From Dallia pectoralis (taxonomy: Eukaryota > Chordata > Actinopteri > Esociformes > Umbridae): DNA of 64,000 nt. A program made the position numbers and the translations under genes. The notes below the pieces were generated by a model, which did no database searches, was not told the origin of the DNA, and worked only from the letters and a program-made list of their open reading frames with translations. Positions 36,135 through 50,228 of the stretch are shown here, in pieces. Positions within the stretch are counted from its first letter, which is position 1, and every line of letters starts with the position of its first letter. Location of the stretch: positions 1,518,116 through 1,582,115 of the forward strand of contig CM055738.1 of assembly GCA_029465975.1 (NCBI GenBank), read 5' to 3'.

Positions 36135-39100
36135 CTGAAGAGACACCAACAACAACCAATCAGAAGACAGAGGAGTGGAGGGATAACCAATCAGAGGATA
36201 GACAGTGGAGGGACAACCAATCAGAGGACAGAGGAGTGGAGGGACAACCCATCAGAGGACAGAGGAGTGGAGGGACAACCAATCAGAGGATAGACAGTGG
36301 AGGGACAACCAATCAGAGGACAGAGGAGTGGAGGGATAACCAATCAGAGGATAGACAGTGGAGGGACAACCAATCAGAGGACAGAGGAGTGGAGGGACAA
36401 CCCATCAGAGGACAGAGGAGTGGAGGGACAACCAAACAGAGGATAGACAGTGGAGGGACAACCAATCAGAGGACAGACAGTGGAGGGACAACCAATCAGA
36501 GGACAGACAGTGGAGGGACAACCAATCAGAGGACAGAGGAGTGGAGGGACAACCAATCAGAGGACAGACAGTGGAGGGACAACCAATTAGGTGACTAATT
36601 CCAGTGTTTCTGTGATTAATAATCAGATTTTAATTGCATTATATCTCACCTTCATTCTTATTCTCTCTGTTGTTGAAAAATGGTTCATTCCCAGAAACAC
36701 CAGGTCTACGATCTGTGAGGCAGACAAGGTAACATGTTTATATGATGCTTATAACCTGTTTATTCAGCCACATAATACGATCTGTGAGGCAGACAAGGTA
36801 ACATGTTTATATGATGCTTATAACCTGTTTATTCAGCCACATAATACGATCTGTGAGGCAGACAAGGTAACATGTTCATATGATGCTTATAACCTGTTTA
36901 TTCAGCCACATAATACGATCTGTGAGGCAGACAAGGTAACATGTTTATATGATGCTTATAACCTGTTTATTCAGCCACATAATACGATCTGTGAGGCAGA
37001 CAAGGTAACATGTTTATATGATGCTTATAACCTGTTTATTCAGCCACATAATACGATCTGTGGCCTGTCTGAAATATGCCTTTTTCTCATCCTAGTAGGC
37101 CACCACCCAAAGCTGCCTCTTCAGCGTAGACATACATACTGGTGTTTTGTTTCCTAAACTAGACACTCTAATATATTTATTTTATATATTTATATATTTA
37201 TACATATTAATATACTGTTTAGAATCAGTTGGGCTGTTCTGTGAAGTCAACTAGCCATAACTGTTATTGCTCATTTAATCAGCACAGCCGTTTTCAGCTG
37301 TTATAACATAGTTGCAAAAATGTTTCTAATGATCAATTAACCTTTTAAAATGCTAAACTTGGATTAGCAAACACAACGTGCCGTTGGAACACAGGAGTAA
37401 TGGTTGCTGACAGTGGGCCGTTGTACTTTATTAGCACATTCCAATAGCGCAATACAATATTTCCAAGACCATGAAATTGAAAACAGGTTAAAACAATCCT
37501 CATACTGTATCTTTCAAAAAGGCCCTGGTGCAGCATGGGTAATGTAGTTAACAGTTAAAAAGACAATCACAGTCAAGACAAGGCCCTACATTCACATAGA
37601 GGACATAGCAAAGTGCACACAGTAAGTATACAGGTTTTGTCAAGATTTCGAACAGATTCACAAACCTCTCAGGCTCCGAGGACAACCTGAAGGTAAGGAA
37701 CCCTGACCGAAAAGAGACCTCTGACATAGAACTGGACGTTCCACCAAACACTAAATCATTGGTTCATCTAATGACATCCTTGAATCATTGAGTCGTTTCG
37801 AATGTTAGATAAGAACAGAGAGCAACAAAGAAGAGAAACACAACTGGTTATAAGACATCGTGAGGAACAAAGGAGCATTCTGGGTAGTCCATCCATGTGT
37901 TCCACCTGGACCATCTGCTTGAGGAGAACCGTGCTCCTGGAGTCATTTACACTCTGATCTTTCAAAGGTGGTTTTCCCTTCTGGGAATCTGTATCGTTCA
38001 CTACAACAGACTTTCACATAGTTCCCATAATAATGATTCACAGTTGCTGTTCCATCAGAGCTGTGGACCTCCTCTAGGGACAACTCTCTTCTGCGTCTCA
38101 TTTCCTCAGGCATCGCTCTAGACATCTGGTTGGCTGACGCCTCCTAACCCCTCAGTGGGCCTGAGGACCCACCTCGAGTGCTTTAGAGCTTTTAATATGA
38201 ATATCCCTCTGAGGACCAAATGGCACCCTATCAATTAGAGTGCACTACTCATAAGGCTGGAGACAAAAGTTGTGTGCAATATAGAGAATACGTTTGGGCA
38301 AACAACCAAAGCAACCCGGGAAATAAGTGCTTACTACAGTCTTAATAAATGTGATGAGGTCCATTACCTAATTAGACATATTATAAGACAAATCTGATCT
38401 CAGAGCAGGAAAAGAGGTAGGCAGCACGGCATATTTTTAAAGCACGGTTACAACATGGCAAATGTTTTTCTGTCCAAGTATCAAAAGTTAGCAAAAACAA
38501 TTTCAGTGAAACTGCTACAGTGGCAGTCCATAAATAAAAGTCATATGGTTAAATGAAATACGCTAATTGATTAGAACTGCCAGAGCAGCAGGCGGAACCT
38601 GGACTTATGAGTCATACATCTGTGTTGTAATAGTAAGCTGAGCTGGTCGGTACAAAGCAAACAGAATACATAGTGCAAGATATGCACAGAATCTATCATT
38701 TACTGGTTCTGATCAAATAAACTGGTACATGCTTTACTCAGTGTGTTGTGAGTGTCAGTGTTCTGCAGAACTGAAACTACATCTGTTTATGGAGGACAGA
38801 ACATCTAAAACCAGTGTTCTACATGCAGAACTGAAACTACATCTGTTTATGGAGGAAAGAACATCTAAAACCAGTGTTCTACATGCAGAACTGAAACTAC
38901 ATCTGTTTATGGAGGACAGAACATATAAAACCAGTGTTCTACATGCAGAACTGAAACTACATCTGTTTATGGAGGACAGAACATATAAAACCAGTGTTCT
39001 ACATGCAGAACTGAAACTACATCTGTTTATGGAGGACAGAACGGAGGAAAGAACATCTACCCCACATACAGAACGGAAGCCAAAACGCCACTATAGTATA

Positions 39101-42100
39101 AACATTTTGTAGCGACCATCCAGCCAGTTGCCCAATATAGGAAGACTTTACCAATATAGACTTACATTCATTTTCATTTTCCACTTATTTAAGGGATTAG
39201 AGAAATGGATGCATTTATCTCAAACTCCACTCTCTGCTCCATTTTAGTGCGTCCACAGCTTTCATGTGTCTTCATGTTTGAAACAAACCCCCTTCTAAAC
39301 TAAAACCTGCCTCACCCATCTGTCTTCAGAAGAAGGCTTGCTATTGGCATGGCATCTCTCTCTCTCTCGCTCTACGTTCTTTGTTACAGGAGATTAATAG
39401 AGAGAATCAGATTGAAGCCAAACAAACCCTGTCTGTCTGCTCTGACGAGGATTATCTGTACATGCGACTGCCTGGTGAAGACTTGAAGAGGACTAAATAA
39501 CACATTAGGATTTAAAGAAGAGGTTTCAATAGAAACGCATTACGATCTCTAATTTGGTGGAATGGAAAAGGTTTCTGAAAGAAGGGTTGGGGTTTTAATC
39601 TAACAAAGGCCCAGGTATCCCAAGGATTATTTTCAGTTTCTCTGTACTCTCATTTAGCTTTGGGCTTCAACAGGAAACATATTTTATGAGAAGGTTTATA
39701 GGTAAAGCCAAACAGACTGGCAGGTTATCCGTATGACCATATAAGGTCATAACAATATGAGTTTCACCAAGCAGACTGGCAGGTTATTTATATGACCATA
39801 TAAGGTCATAAGAATATGAGTTTCACCAAACAGACTGGCAGCTTATCCGTATGACCATATAAGGTCATAACACTGCCTCCCAGGACCGCCTCCAGCCCAT
39901 CTCCAATTCATAAAACAGTGCAGAGATTAGCATACTGTCCTCCAATCAGAAAAGCCGAACAATACTTTGAGCCAAGTCTCAGGCTGTCCATGTTAACCCC
40001 ATCATCTCTAACTTCATCATCTCTATCTCCATCATCTCTAACTCCATCATCTCTAGCTCCATCATCTCTAACTCCATCATCTCTAGCTCCATCATCTCTA
40101 GCTCCATCATCTCTAACTCCATCATCTCTAACTCCATCATCTCTAACTCCATCATCTCTAACTCCATCGTCTCTAACTCCATCGTCTCTAACTCCATCAT
40201 CTCTAACTCCATCATCTCTAACTCCATCATCTCTAACTCCATCGTCTCTAACCCCATCATCTCTAACTCCATCATCTCTAGCTCCATCATCTCTAGCTCC
40301 ATCATCTCTAACTCCATCATCTCTAACTCCATCATCTCTAACCCCATCATCTCTAACCCCATCATCTCTAACCCCATCATCTCTAGCTCCATCATCTCTA
40401 ACTCCATCATCTCTAGCTCCATCATCTCTAACTCCATCATCTCTAACTCCATCATCTCTAGCTCCATCATCTCTAACTCCATCATCTCTAGCTCCATCAT
40501 CTCTAACTCCATCATCTCTAACTCCATCATCTCTAGCTCCATCATCTCTAGCTCCATCATCTCTAGCTCTATCCAGGTCTCACAGGACACACTAATGGCA
40601 GACAGTTAAGTACACTTCTGACCTGAATAACAACAACACCAACCCGGTCCCTGTGGTCTAAAGCACACCAACCCGGTCCCTGTGGTCTAAAGCACACCAA
40701 CCCGGTCCCTGTGGTCTAAAGCACACCAACCCGGTCCCTGTGGTCTAAAGCACACCAACCCGGTCCCTGTGGTCTAAAGCACACCAACCCGGTCCCTGTG
40801 GTCTAAAGCACACCAACCCGGTCCCTGTGGTCTAAAGCACACCAACCCGGTCCCTGTGGTCTAAAGCACACCAACCCGGTCCCTGTGGTCTAAAGCACAT
40901 AATTTTAAAATTCTCTGCATGGAACAACACAACCAGGGATGAAAAACAAATGAACAACTGGAAAACAGTGATTACACATAAAACAGCATGACTTCGCCTG
41001 GTCCCAGATCTGCTTGTACTATGCTTCGTCATCGACCACAAGGTGGCGAGAGAGCACCAACAGACCTGCCTGACCAGGCCGTCCTGCACTGTGTAGGAGA
41101 TGTAGTGTCTCACAAGAAGCTGCCCCAGGGTCGCTTCAGAAGCCTTTAGCAAATATGAATAAAAACAGCAGACATCATCTCCTGTGACAGGAGTGTAGTT
41201 GGTTAAGAATTATCCCCAGTCCCAGTGGTCTAAAGAACACCAACCCGGTCCCTTTATCAAGAACATACAACAGGACACTTGCAATAGATCCCATTAGGTC
41301 TTTCATCCAAACAAAATGGGCGAGTGACAGTTCTCTCTGTTACGTCAGGTGTAATGAAATGGGGCGGGGCTTGTGAATTAGAGGAAGAGGAGGAGCTTAA
41401 CATATCTGCATTTCTGTCTGTCATCTCTGACTGTATGTTTGTCTGTCAACTGTCTGTTATCCGTCTGTTTGCAATCTGTCTGTCTGTCATCTCTGACTGC
41501 CTGTTTGTCTGTTATCTGTCTGTGTGTCTGTACAATTTGATTCGTCTTGGGTATTACCTCTGGACCAACCTCAGATCTCCGTCCTAAATGTGACACTCTA
41601 CATGCAGCACATCCTATAACTGAGACCCACATGACAACGCTACTTAAGGGCTCTGGTAAACATAGTAAAGACTAAACAGGTGATATGGCAACAGTTTAGG
41701 CACAGGTTTAGATTAGTTCCCACAAAGCACTTGGCAGAACAGGGCTTCAGCCTGCTGCCACGACAACAGATCAGTGTTCTGGCTTGATGTTCTGGACGTA
41801 AACAAGATGGAGAGAACCAAATAATCACAGCAAAACCCTCCAATTCAGGTCTTTAAGCCAATCAGGAAAGCTCCACAAACTCTGGCAAAAGCTCCACAGA
41901 GTCCAACAGTGATATGATTCCACAGAGCAGGAGCATCGTGATGGCCTATCTGATGAGGAAACTGCAGCACTCCCCCGCACTCCCCCGCTCTCCCCATCTA
42001 TCCCCCGCTCTCCCCCGCTCTCCCTCGCACTCCCCCGCTCTCCCCCCTCTCCCCGGGGCTCTCCTGCATTCTTAATGTTTATTCTTGCAGAGGCAGCATA

Positions 42101-45100
42101 TTCCGAAGCCAAGGCGCACAGCCCAGACTGTTCCTCCTTGACATTTGGATGTCTGAGGGCAGGTGTGTATCTGGGTCTGGTTTCAACATGTTGTAAAGCT
42201 TGCAGCAGCTAGCATATTGTGCCACGGTACTCTCTATCTCTATCTCTCTCTCTTTTTCTCTCTCTCTCTCTATCTCTCTCTCAGCAGGGCCGAAACGTCT
42301 CCCCGGTAACCAATCCCAGTCAGCACTGGGAACTCCGATGTTGGTCTGCCTCCAGCCTGATGGACAGCATCGGCTCCGCGGGGGGGGCGGTGGGTCCTGT
42401 CAGCCCAGACAGAGGGCCCCCGTTGGGGTAGTGAGCCAACAGGTAGTGGTTGTGGTTCGGCCCCGGGCCGTAATGGTTGCTGTGATAGTGAGCGCCGTAG
42501 TAGGACGAAGAGTGCTGGCTTTTCTTCTTGGCCACCAGGTGGTAGCGATGGCAACACAAGCCCACGACCAGCGTGGCAGAAGCCAGGAGGAGCACACCGG
42601 CCCCGCAGGCCATTACGTAATACCAGTAGGTGGAGAGGGGCTGCACTGATACCGTGTCTACGGTCGGATCACAGGTGCTAGGAACAGCGCCCCCTGATGG
42701 CGAGAGCAGAGACATAGAGTTGGCTCAGGTGACTGTGGGAGGAGGGGGTAGGACAGGCATGCAGGCCAGAGCAGACCCCCTGGGGACTGGTGTCTTACAG
42801 GCCGTTCAGACGAGCGTGGGGTGCTGGTTGTCTTTATTTATTATTATTATTTCATTAACCAAACAGACAGATGCTGCACGAGGACAAGCAGAGGGGTCAT
42901 GCATGTGTCAGACGCTTGGTGGGGTTTCATCTTGACAAGTCAAATGCAAAGCCAGTCTTATTCCGCTATAATTGTAGAGGTTATTTATCCTTATATAGGG
43001 GAGCGGCAGGTTTTCACACCTTTGACCATCCAGCAAATGTCAAGTCAAAACCAAAGGCTCCCCCGTCATTTAAATCGTTTTCTCAATAGCTTGGTGTGAA
43101 AGACGTGCCATGTGCAAACTGAATATGCTCAGCAGAAGAGAATACAACCAGATAATCTGTTTAAAGGTAGTATAGGTTTTTTATTTGAAAGATTTCTTTT
43201 CTCAGATTGTGGTAAGATAGTGTTGGAATGGGGCCGGAGCTCTGAGATTGTGTTGGAATGGGGCCGGAGCTCTGAGATTGTGTTGGAATGGGTCCGGCGC
43301 TCTGAGATAGTGATGGAATGGGGACGGAGCTCTGAGATTGTGTTGGAATGGGGCCGGAGCTCTGAGATAGGGTTGGAATGGGGCCGGAGCTCAGAGATAG
43401 TGTTGGAATGGGGACGGAGCTCTGAGATTGTGTTGGAATGGGGCCGGCGCTCTGAGAAAGTGTTGGAATGGGTCTGGCGCTCTGAGATTGTGTTGGAATG
43501 GGTCCGGCGCTCTGAAATAGTGTTGGAATGGGGCCGGCGCTCTGAGATAGTGTTGGAATGGGGCCGGAGCTCAGAGATTGTGTTGGAATGGGGCCGGAGC
43601 TCAGAGATTGTGTTGGAATGGGGCCGGAGCTCTGAGATTGTGTTGGAATGGGGCCGGAGCTCAGAGATTGTGTTGGAATGGGGCCGGAGCTCTGAGATTG
43701 TGTTGGAATGGGTCCGGCGCTCTGAGATAGTGTTGGAATGGGGACGGAGCTCTGAGATTGTGTTGGAATGGGGCCGGAGCTCTGAGATTGTGTTGGAATG
43801 GGGCCGGAGCTCTGAGATTGTGTTGGAATGGGGCCGGAGCTCTGAGATTGTGTTGGAATGGGTCCGGCGCTCTGAAATAGTGTTGGAATGGGGCCGGTGC
43901 TCTGAGATAGTGTTGGAATGGGGCCGGAGCTCTGAGATTGTGTTGCAATGGGGCCGGAGCTCTGAGATTGTGTTGGAATGGGGCCGGCGCTTTAATCGCT
44001 TTAGGGTTTAACCACTGCTCAGTTTTCCTGTGTGTCTCAGAAACAGAAAAAAATAAAAAGGGATATGAGGAAAGAGGTGGGAAGAGAACAAAAGAGAGAA
44101 AGAGAGGAGGATAATGCTGAGATGCTACCGGAGTAGGCCAGCTTTCTGTTCTGCTTTTATATAACATCTGCTCAGCTCGCCTGTTTGTTCCCGGAAAGAA
44201 TGAGGGGAAGAGAAAGGAAAAGGAGGAGTTCTGGGAATGATTTCAGTGTGGTCACCTCTTCAGTTTTATTCTCCTGTTTCTCCTGTTCTACATTGTTGTC
44301 TGCCAGTCTCGGCTGCCCCAAGCCAAATATCTCCATAGAAACCACTCCAAAACCCAGCAGCCAAACATTGCCGTGGAAACCCCTCCAAAGCTCTGACAGC
44401 CAAACACACAGGTCCAGCCAGAGGAACCCTCTAGCTCACCACCCACAAAGGGACAATGTGGGGTTCATCCTGAATGGGAGACTAGCCTCTGTAAAGTGCA
44501 CAGCTATAAACCAGAGCCCTTTCAGTCACAAGTAGTACACTAGTAGGCTGCCATTTGGAACACAGAATACAGGAATCTAAGAATGGAAATATGCCAAAAT
44601 CCTGCCTCAATGCTATCCTATTGTAACCTTCTACGGCTGGGGTGGTCACTTTCTACATCGGCAGAATAGTTTGTATGTCTCTCTGTCTGTATGTCTGTCT
44701 GAGTGTGTGTTTGTCTGCATGTCTGTCTGCATGTCTGTCTGTCTGCATGTCTGCATGTCTGTCTGTGTGTCTTTCTGTGAGTCTTCCTGTCTACCTGTTT
44801 GTCTACATATGTGATTCACTTCCAGAATATCCCCTGGGAACCTGTGTTTCTGCTTCATGTCAAAAGTACCGGCAGAACAGAAACCGGAGAAAGACCATGT
44901 CTGTCTACCATTTTTAAACGAGGCCGGTTCAGAAGCAGGGGCCAAGCATCAGGGGCCAAGCATCAGGGGCCAAGCATCAGGGGCCAAACATCAGGGGCCA
45001 CATCAGGGGCCAAGCATCAGGGGCCAAGCATCAGGGGCCAAGCATCAGGGGCCAAGCATCAGGGGCCAATCATCAGGGGCCAATCATCAGGGGCCAATCA

Positions 45101-48100
45101 TCAGGGGCCAAGCATCAGGGGCCAAACATCAGGGGCCAAGCATCAGGGGCCAAGCATCAGGGGCCAAGCATCAGGGGCCAAGCATCAGGGGCCAATCATC
45201 AGGGACCAAGCATCAGGGGCCAAGCATCAGGGGCCAAGCATCAGGGGCCAAGCATCAGGGGCCAAACATCAGGGGCCAAGCATCAGGGGCCAAGCATCAG
45301 GGGCCAAGCATCAGGGGCCAAGCATCAGGGGCCAAGCATCAGGGGCCAATCATCAGGGGCCAAGCATCAGGGGCCAATCATCAGGGGCCAATCATCAGGG
45401 GCCAAGCATCAGGGGCCAATCATCAGGGGCCAAGCATCAGGGGCCAATCATCAGGGACCAAGCATCGGGGGCCAAGCATCAGGGGCCAAGCATCAGGGGC
45501 CAATCATCAGGGGCCAAGCATCAGGGGCCAATCATCAGGGACCAAGCATCGGGGGCCAAGCATCGGGGGCCAATCATCAGGGGCCAAGCATCAGGGGCCA
45601 ATCATCGGGGACCAAGCATCGGGGGCCAAGCATCGGGGGCCAAGCATCAGCTCCAAATTGTATTCACATGGAGTCAGAAAGTGAGAGAACACAGTAACCC
45701 CACGGAACGTGCTGGAACTGGGATGATGACATATCAGGAAACGGCTGTTGTTATAAAACTCAATTAATTAATGAGAATATTATGTAACACAGTTACAAGT
45801 CTGATAGTATGTAACACAGTTACAAATCTGATAGTATGTAACACAGTTACAAGTCTGATAGTATGTAACACAGTTACAGGTCTGATATTATGTAACACAG
45901 TTACAAGTCTGATAGTATGTAACTCAGTTACAAATCTGATAGTATGTAACACAGTTACCAGTCTGATAGTATGTAACACAGTTACACGTCTGATAGTATG
46001 TAACACAGTTACCAGTCTGATATTATGTAACACAGTTACAAGTCTGATAGTATGTAACACAGTTACAAGTCTGATAGTATGTAACACAGTTACCAGTCTG
46101 ATAGTATGTAACACAGTTACACGTCTGATAGTATGTAACACAGTTACCAGTCTGATATTATGTAACAAGGTTACAAGTCTGATAGTATGTAACACAGTTA
46201 CAAGTCTGATAGTATGTAACACAGTTACAGGTCTGATAGTATGTAACACAGTTACCAGTCTGATAGTATGTAACACAGTTACAAGTCTGATAGTATGTAA
46301 AACAGTTACAAGTCTGATAGTATGTAACACAGTTACCAGTCTGATATTATGTAACACAGTTACAAGTCTGATAGTATGTAACACAGTTACAAGTCTGATA
46401 GTATGTAACACAGTTACAGGTCTGATAGTATATAACACAGTTACCAGTCTGATATTATGTAACACAGTTACAAGTCTGATAGTATGTAACACAGTTACAA
46501 GTTTGATAGTATGTAACACAGTTACAAGTCTGATAGTATGTAACACAGTTACAGGTCTGATAGTAACGGACCTGACGACAAAACAATCTGGTTTAAAAAC
46601 AGACAGAACAGAACAACGGGTTCGTCTGATAGAAGAATGGAAGGCTAGAGGGATGGAGTGATGGAAGAATGAAAGAATGGGAGGCTAGAAGAATGGAGGG
46701 ATGGAAGAATGGAGGCTGGCTGTCATAATGTTAGTTCTCTGTGATTCTTTTCACTTTTTGCTTTATGCAACAGAATGCTGAATATTGATTGGTCGCATTG
46801 CGACCTTTGACATGCAGAAGGTTATACATGCTCAGATCATGATGCTGGAATACATTTTGGGGAATTTGCTTCATGACAGGTCTGGTATAGGTGGTTCCCA
46901 ACCGGTGGGCTAGGATCCCTGGAGGTACTTGGCCTCTCCACAGGGGGTACTTGGCCTCTCCACAGGGGATACTTGGCCTCTCCACAGGGGGTACTTGGCC
47001 TCTCTACAGGGGGTACTTGGCCTCGCCACAGGGGGTACTTGGCCTCTCCACAGGGGGTACTTGGCCTCTCCACAGGGGGTACTTAGCCTCTCCACAGGGG
47101 GTACTTGGCCTCTCCACAGGGGGTACTTGGCCTCTCCACAGGGGGTACTTGGCCTCGCCACAGGGGGTTATTGGCCTCTCTACAGGGGGCACCTGGCCTC
47201 TCCACAGGGGGTACTTGGCCTCTCTACAGGGGGTACTTGGCCTCTCTACAGGGGGTACTTGGCCTCTCTACAGGGGGTACTTGAAAACACCATAGACTTA
47301 CTAAATTAAGACGGTGTATTTCAGAAATACTCAGAGCATAGCACAATTCTGTCACTGGTACTATAACTGAAAAAGATTGTGAACCATCGGTCTAGGTGAC
47401 AATTGGTTAGGAACCAGGACCAGTACCAGTACCAGAACCAGGACCAGTACCAGAACCAGGACCAGTACCAGTACCAGAACCAGGACCAGTACCAGGACCA
47501 GTACCAGGACCAGTACCAGAACCAGGACCAGTACCAGGACCAGTACCAGGACCAGGACCAGTACCAGGACCAGTACCAGGACCAGTACCAGGACCAGTAC
47601 CAGGACCAGTACCAGGGCCAGAACCAGGACCAGTACCAGGACCAGTACCAGGACCAGAACCAGGACCAGTACCAGGGCCAGAACCAGGACCAGTACCAGG
47701 ACCAGTACCAGGACCAGTACCAGGACCAGTACCAGGACCAGAACCAGTACCAGGTACTACCCACATAAACCAGAGTGCCTTGAAGCTGAATTAGCATACT
47801 GCAAATGACCTGTGTTCCGTTTCTGAGGAACACTCAGAACTGGTCCGGTACCACAAGCCAGGTGGAGCAATAAGCAGGAAGCAAACAAACATTCAGACAG
47901 GAAGTAGATAGACGTAGTAGTCGAAAACAAAGAGATCAACTCACCAGTCATGTCAGGCGGGAATGCAGGGAAGGGTTCTGTGAAAAACACCATTTATTTA
48001 ATTAAACAAGTAGACGCTTTAATATTCAAAGTAGACGCTGTTAATGAATGTATTCCATTCTGTCACCCAATTAGTGGCCCCAATGGAATCCATGTCAGGA

Positions 48101-50020
48101 GAGAAAGGAGATGAAGTTTTAGTGTAGAGATTTAAGGCGTGAACCCCCACAGGCTAGTTAAAGGGGGAGGTTTCTGTGTCTCAGTAATGGCTTGAGTGTG
48201 AGAGACATTGATTTACAGAGGGGGAGGAGAAGCAGAGGGGGAGGTGAAGTAGAGGGGGAGGAGAAGGAGTGGGGGAGAAGGAGAGGGGGAGGAGAAGGAG
48301 AGGGGGAGGAAAAGGAGAGGGGGAGGAGAAGGAGTGGGGGGAGAAGGAGAGGGGGAGGAGAAGGAGTGGGGGGAGGAGAAGGAGAAGGGGAGGAGAAGGA
48401 GAGGGGGAGGAGAAGGAGTGGGGGAGGAGAAAGAGAGGGGGAGGAGAAGGAGAGGGGGAGGAGAAGGAGAGGGGGAGGAGAAGGAGTGAGGGGAGGAGAA
48501 GGAGAGGCGGGGAGGAGAAGGAGAGGGGGAGGAGAAGGAGGGGGGAGAAGGAGTGGGGAGGAGAAGGAGAGGGGGAGGAGAAGGAGTGGGGGAGGAGAAG
48601 GAGAGGGGGAGGAGAAGGAGTGGGGGAGGAGAAGGAGGGGGGAGGAGAAGGAGAGGGGGAGGAGGAGCAGAGGGGGAGGAGAAGGAGAGGGTGGGGAGGA
48701 GAAGGAGAGGAGAAGGAGAGGGGGAGGAGAAGAAGTGGGGGAGAAGCAGAGGGGGGAGAAGGAGAGGGGGAGGAGAAGGAGTGGGGAGGAGAAGGAGTGG
48801 GGGAGGAGAAGGAGAGGGGGAAGAGAAGGAGTGGGGGAGGAGAAGGAGAGGTGGGAGGAGAAGGAGAGGGGGAGAGGAGAAGGAGTGGGGGAGGAGAAGG
48901 AGAGGGGGAGGAGTAGGAGAGGGGAGAGGAGAAGGAGGGGGAGGAGAAGAAGTGGGGGAGAAGCAGAGGGGGGAGAAGCAGAGGGGGAGAAGCAGAGGGG
49001 GGAGAAGGAGAGGGGGAGGAGAAGGAGTGGGGAGGAGAAGGAGTGGGGGAGGAGAAGGAGTGGGGGAGGAGAAGGAGAGGGGGAAGAGAAGGAGTGGGGG
49101 GAGGAGAAGGAGAGGGGAGAGGAGAAGGAGAGGGGGGAGGAGAAGGAGTGGGGGGAGGAGAAGGAGAGGGGGAGGAGAAGGAGTGGGAGGAGGAGAAGGA
49201 GAGGGGGAGGAGAAGGAGAGGGGGAGGAGAAGGAGTGAGGGGAGGAGAAGGAGAGGCGGGGAGGAGAAGGAGAGGGGGAGGAGAAGGAGAGTGGGGGGAG
49301 AAGGAGTAAATAAAGGGGGGAGGAGAAGGAGAGGGGGAAAGAAGGAGTGGGGGAGGAGAAGGAGAGGGGGAGGAGAAGGAGTGGGGGAGGAGGGAGGGGG
49401 AGGGGAAGGAGAGGGGGGAGAAGGAGTGGGGGGGAGAAGGAGAGGGGGAGGAGAAGGAGTGGGGGAGGAGAAGGAGAGAGGGGAGGAGAAGGAGTGGGGG
49501 AGGAGAAGGAGAGGGGGAGGAGAAGGAGTGGGGGAGGAGAAGGAGAAGGGGGAGGAGAAGGAGAGGGGGAGGAGAAGGAGTGGGGGGAGGAGAAGGAGAG
49601 GGGGGAGTGGGGGGAGAAGGAGAGGGGGAGGAGAAGGAGTGAGGGGAGGAGAAGCATAGGGGGAGGAGAAGGAGTCGGGGAGGAGAAGGAGAGGGGGTGG
49701 AGAAGGAGTGGGGGAGAAGGAGTGGGGGAGGAGAAGGAGTGGGGGAGAAGCAGAGGGGGAGGAGAAGGAGAAGGAGTGGGGGGAGGAGAAGGAGTGGGGG
49801 AGAAGCAGAGGGGGAGGAGAAGGAGTGGGGGGGGAGGAGAAGGAGTGGGGGAGGAGAAGGAGTGGGGGGAGCTGAGGAAAACTCAAGCGGTTAGAATGAA
49901 TGAGTGGAACGCCAGGACAATTAACCAGAGCTGAGCAGTGGCAGCCAAGATACAGGGATTCCTATTGGCAGGACTGAGTGTGTGCGGTGTGTGTGTGTGT
50001 GTGCGGTGTGTGTGTGTGTG

Positions 50021-50106
<86 letters not shown>

Positions 50107-50182
50107 CTGTGTGTGTGTGTGTGTGTGTGTGCGCGTGTGTGTGTGTGTGTGTGTGTGTTTGTATGTGTGTGTGTGTGTGGGG

Positions 50183-50228
<46 letters not shown>

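Noticed and set aside
36591..37157. Plus-strand 188-codon protein with ICEADKVTCLYDAYNLFIQP repeats
   Set aside because: Arises from the 69-bp period; the region is nrp2 intron on the other strand, and the frame has no conserved features.
39918..40595. 225-codon Ser/Pro/Leu protein and its antisense Met/Glu protein
   Set aside because: Both are products of a 15-bp repeat in an nrp2 intron.
44799..45767. Collagen-like or repeat protein over the 14-bp array
   Set aside because: The frame has a 42-bp (three-unit) period typical of chance openness, and no Gly-X-Y pattern.
48158..49934. Arg/Gly/Glu-rich or Pro/Ser-rich proteins over the purine tract
   Set aside because: A purine-only array lacks stops in several frames; it lies in an nrp2 intron.
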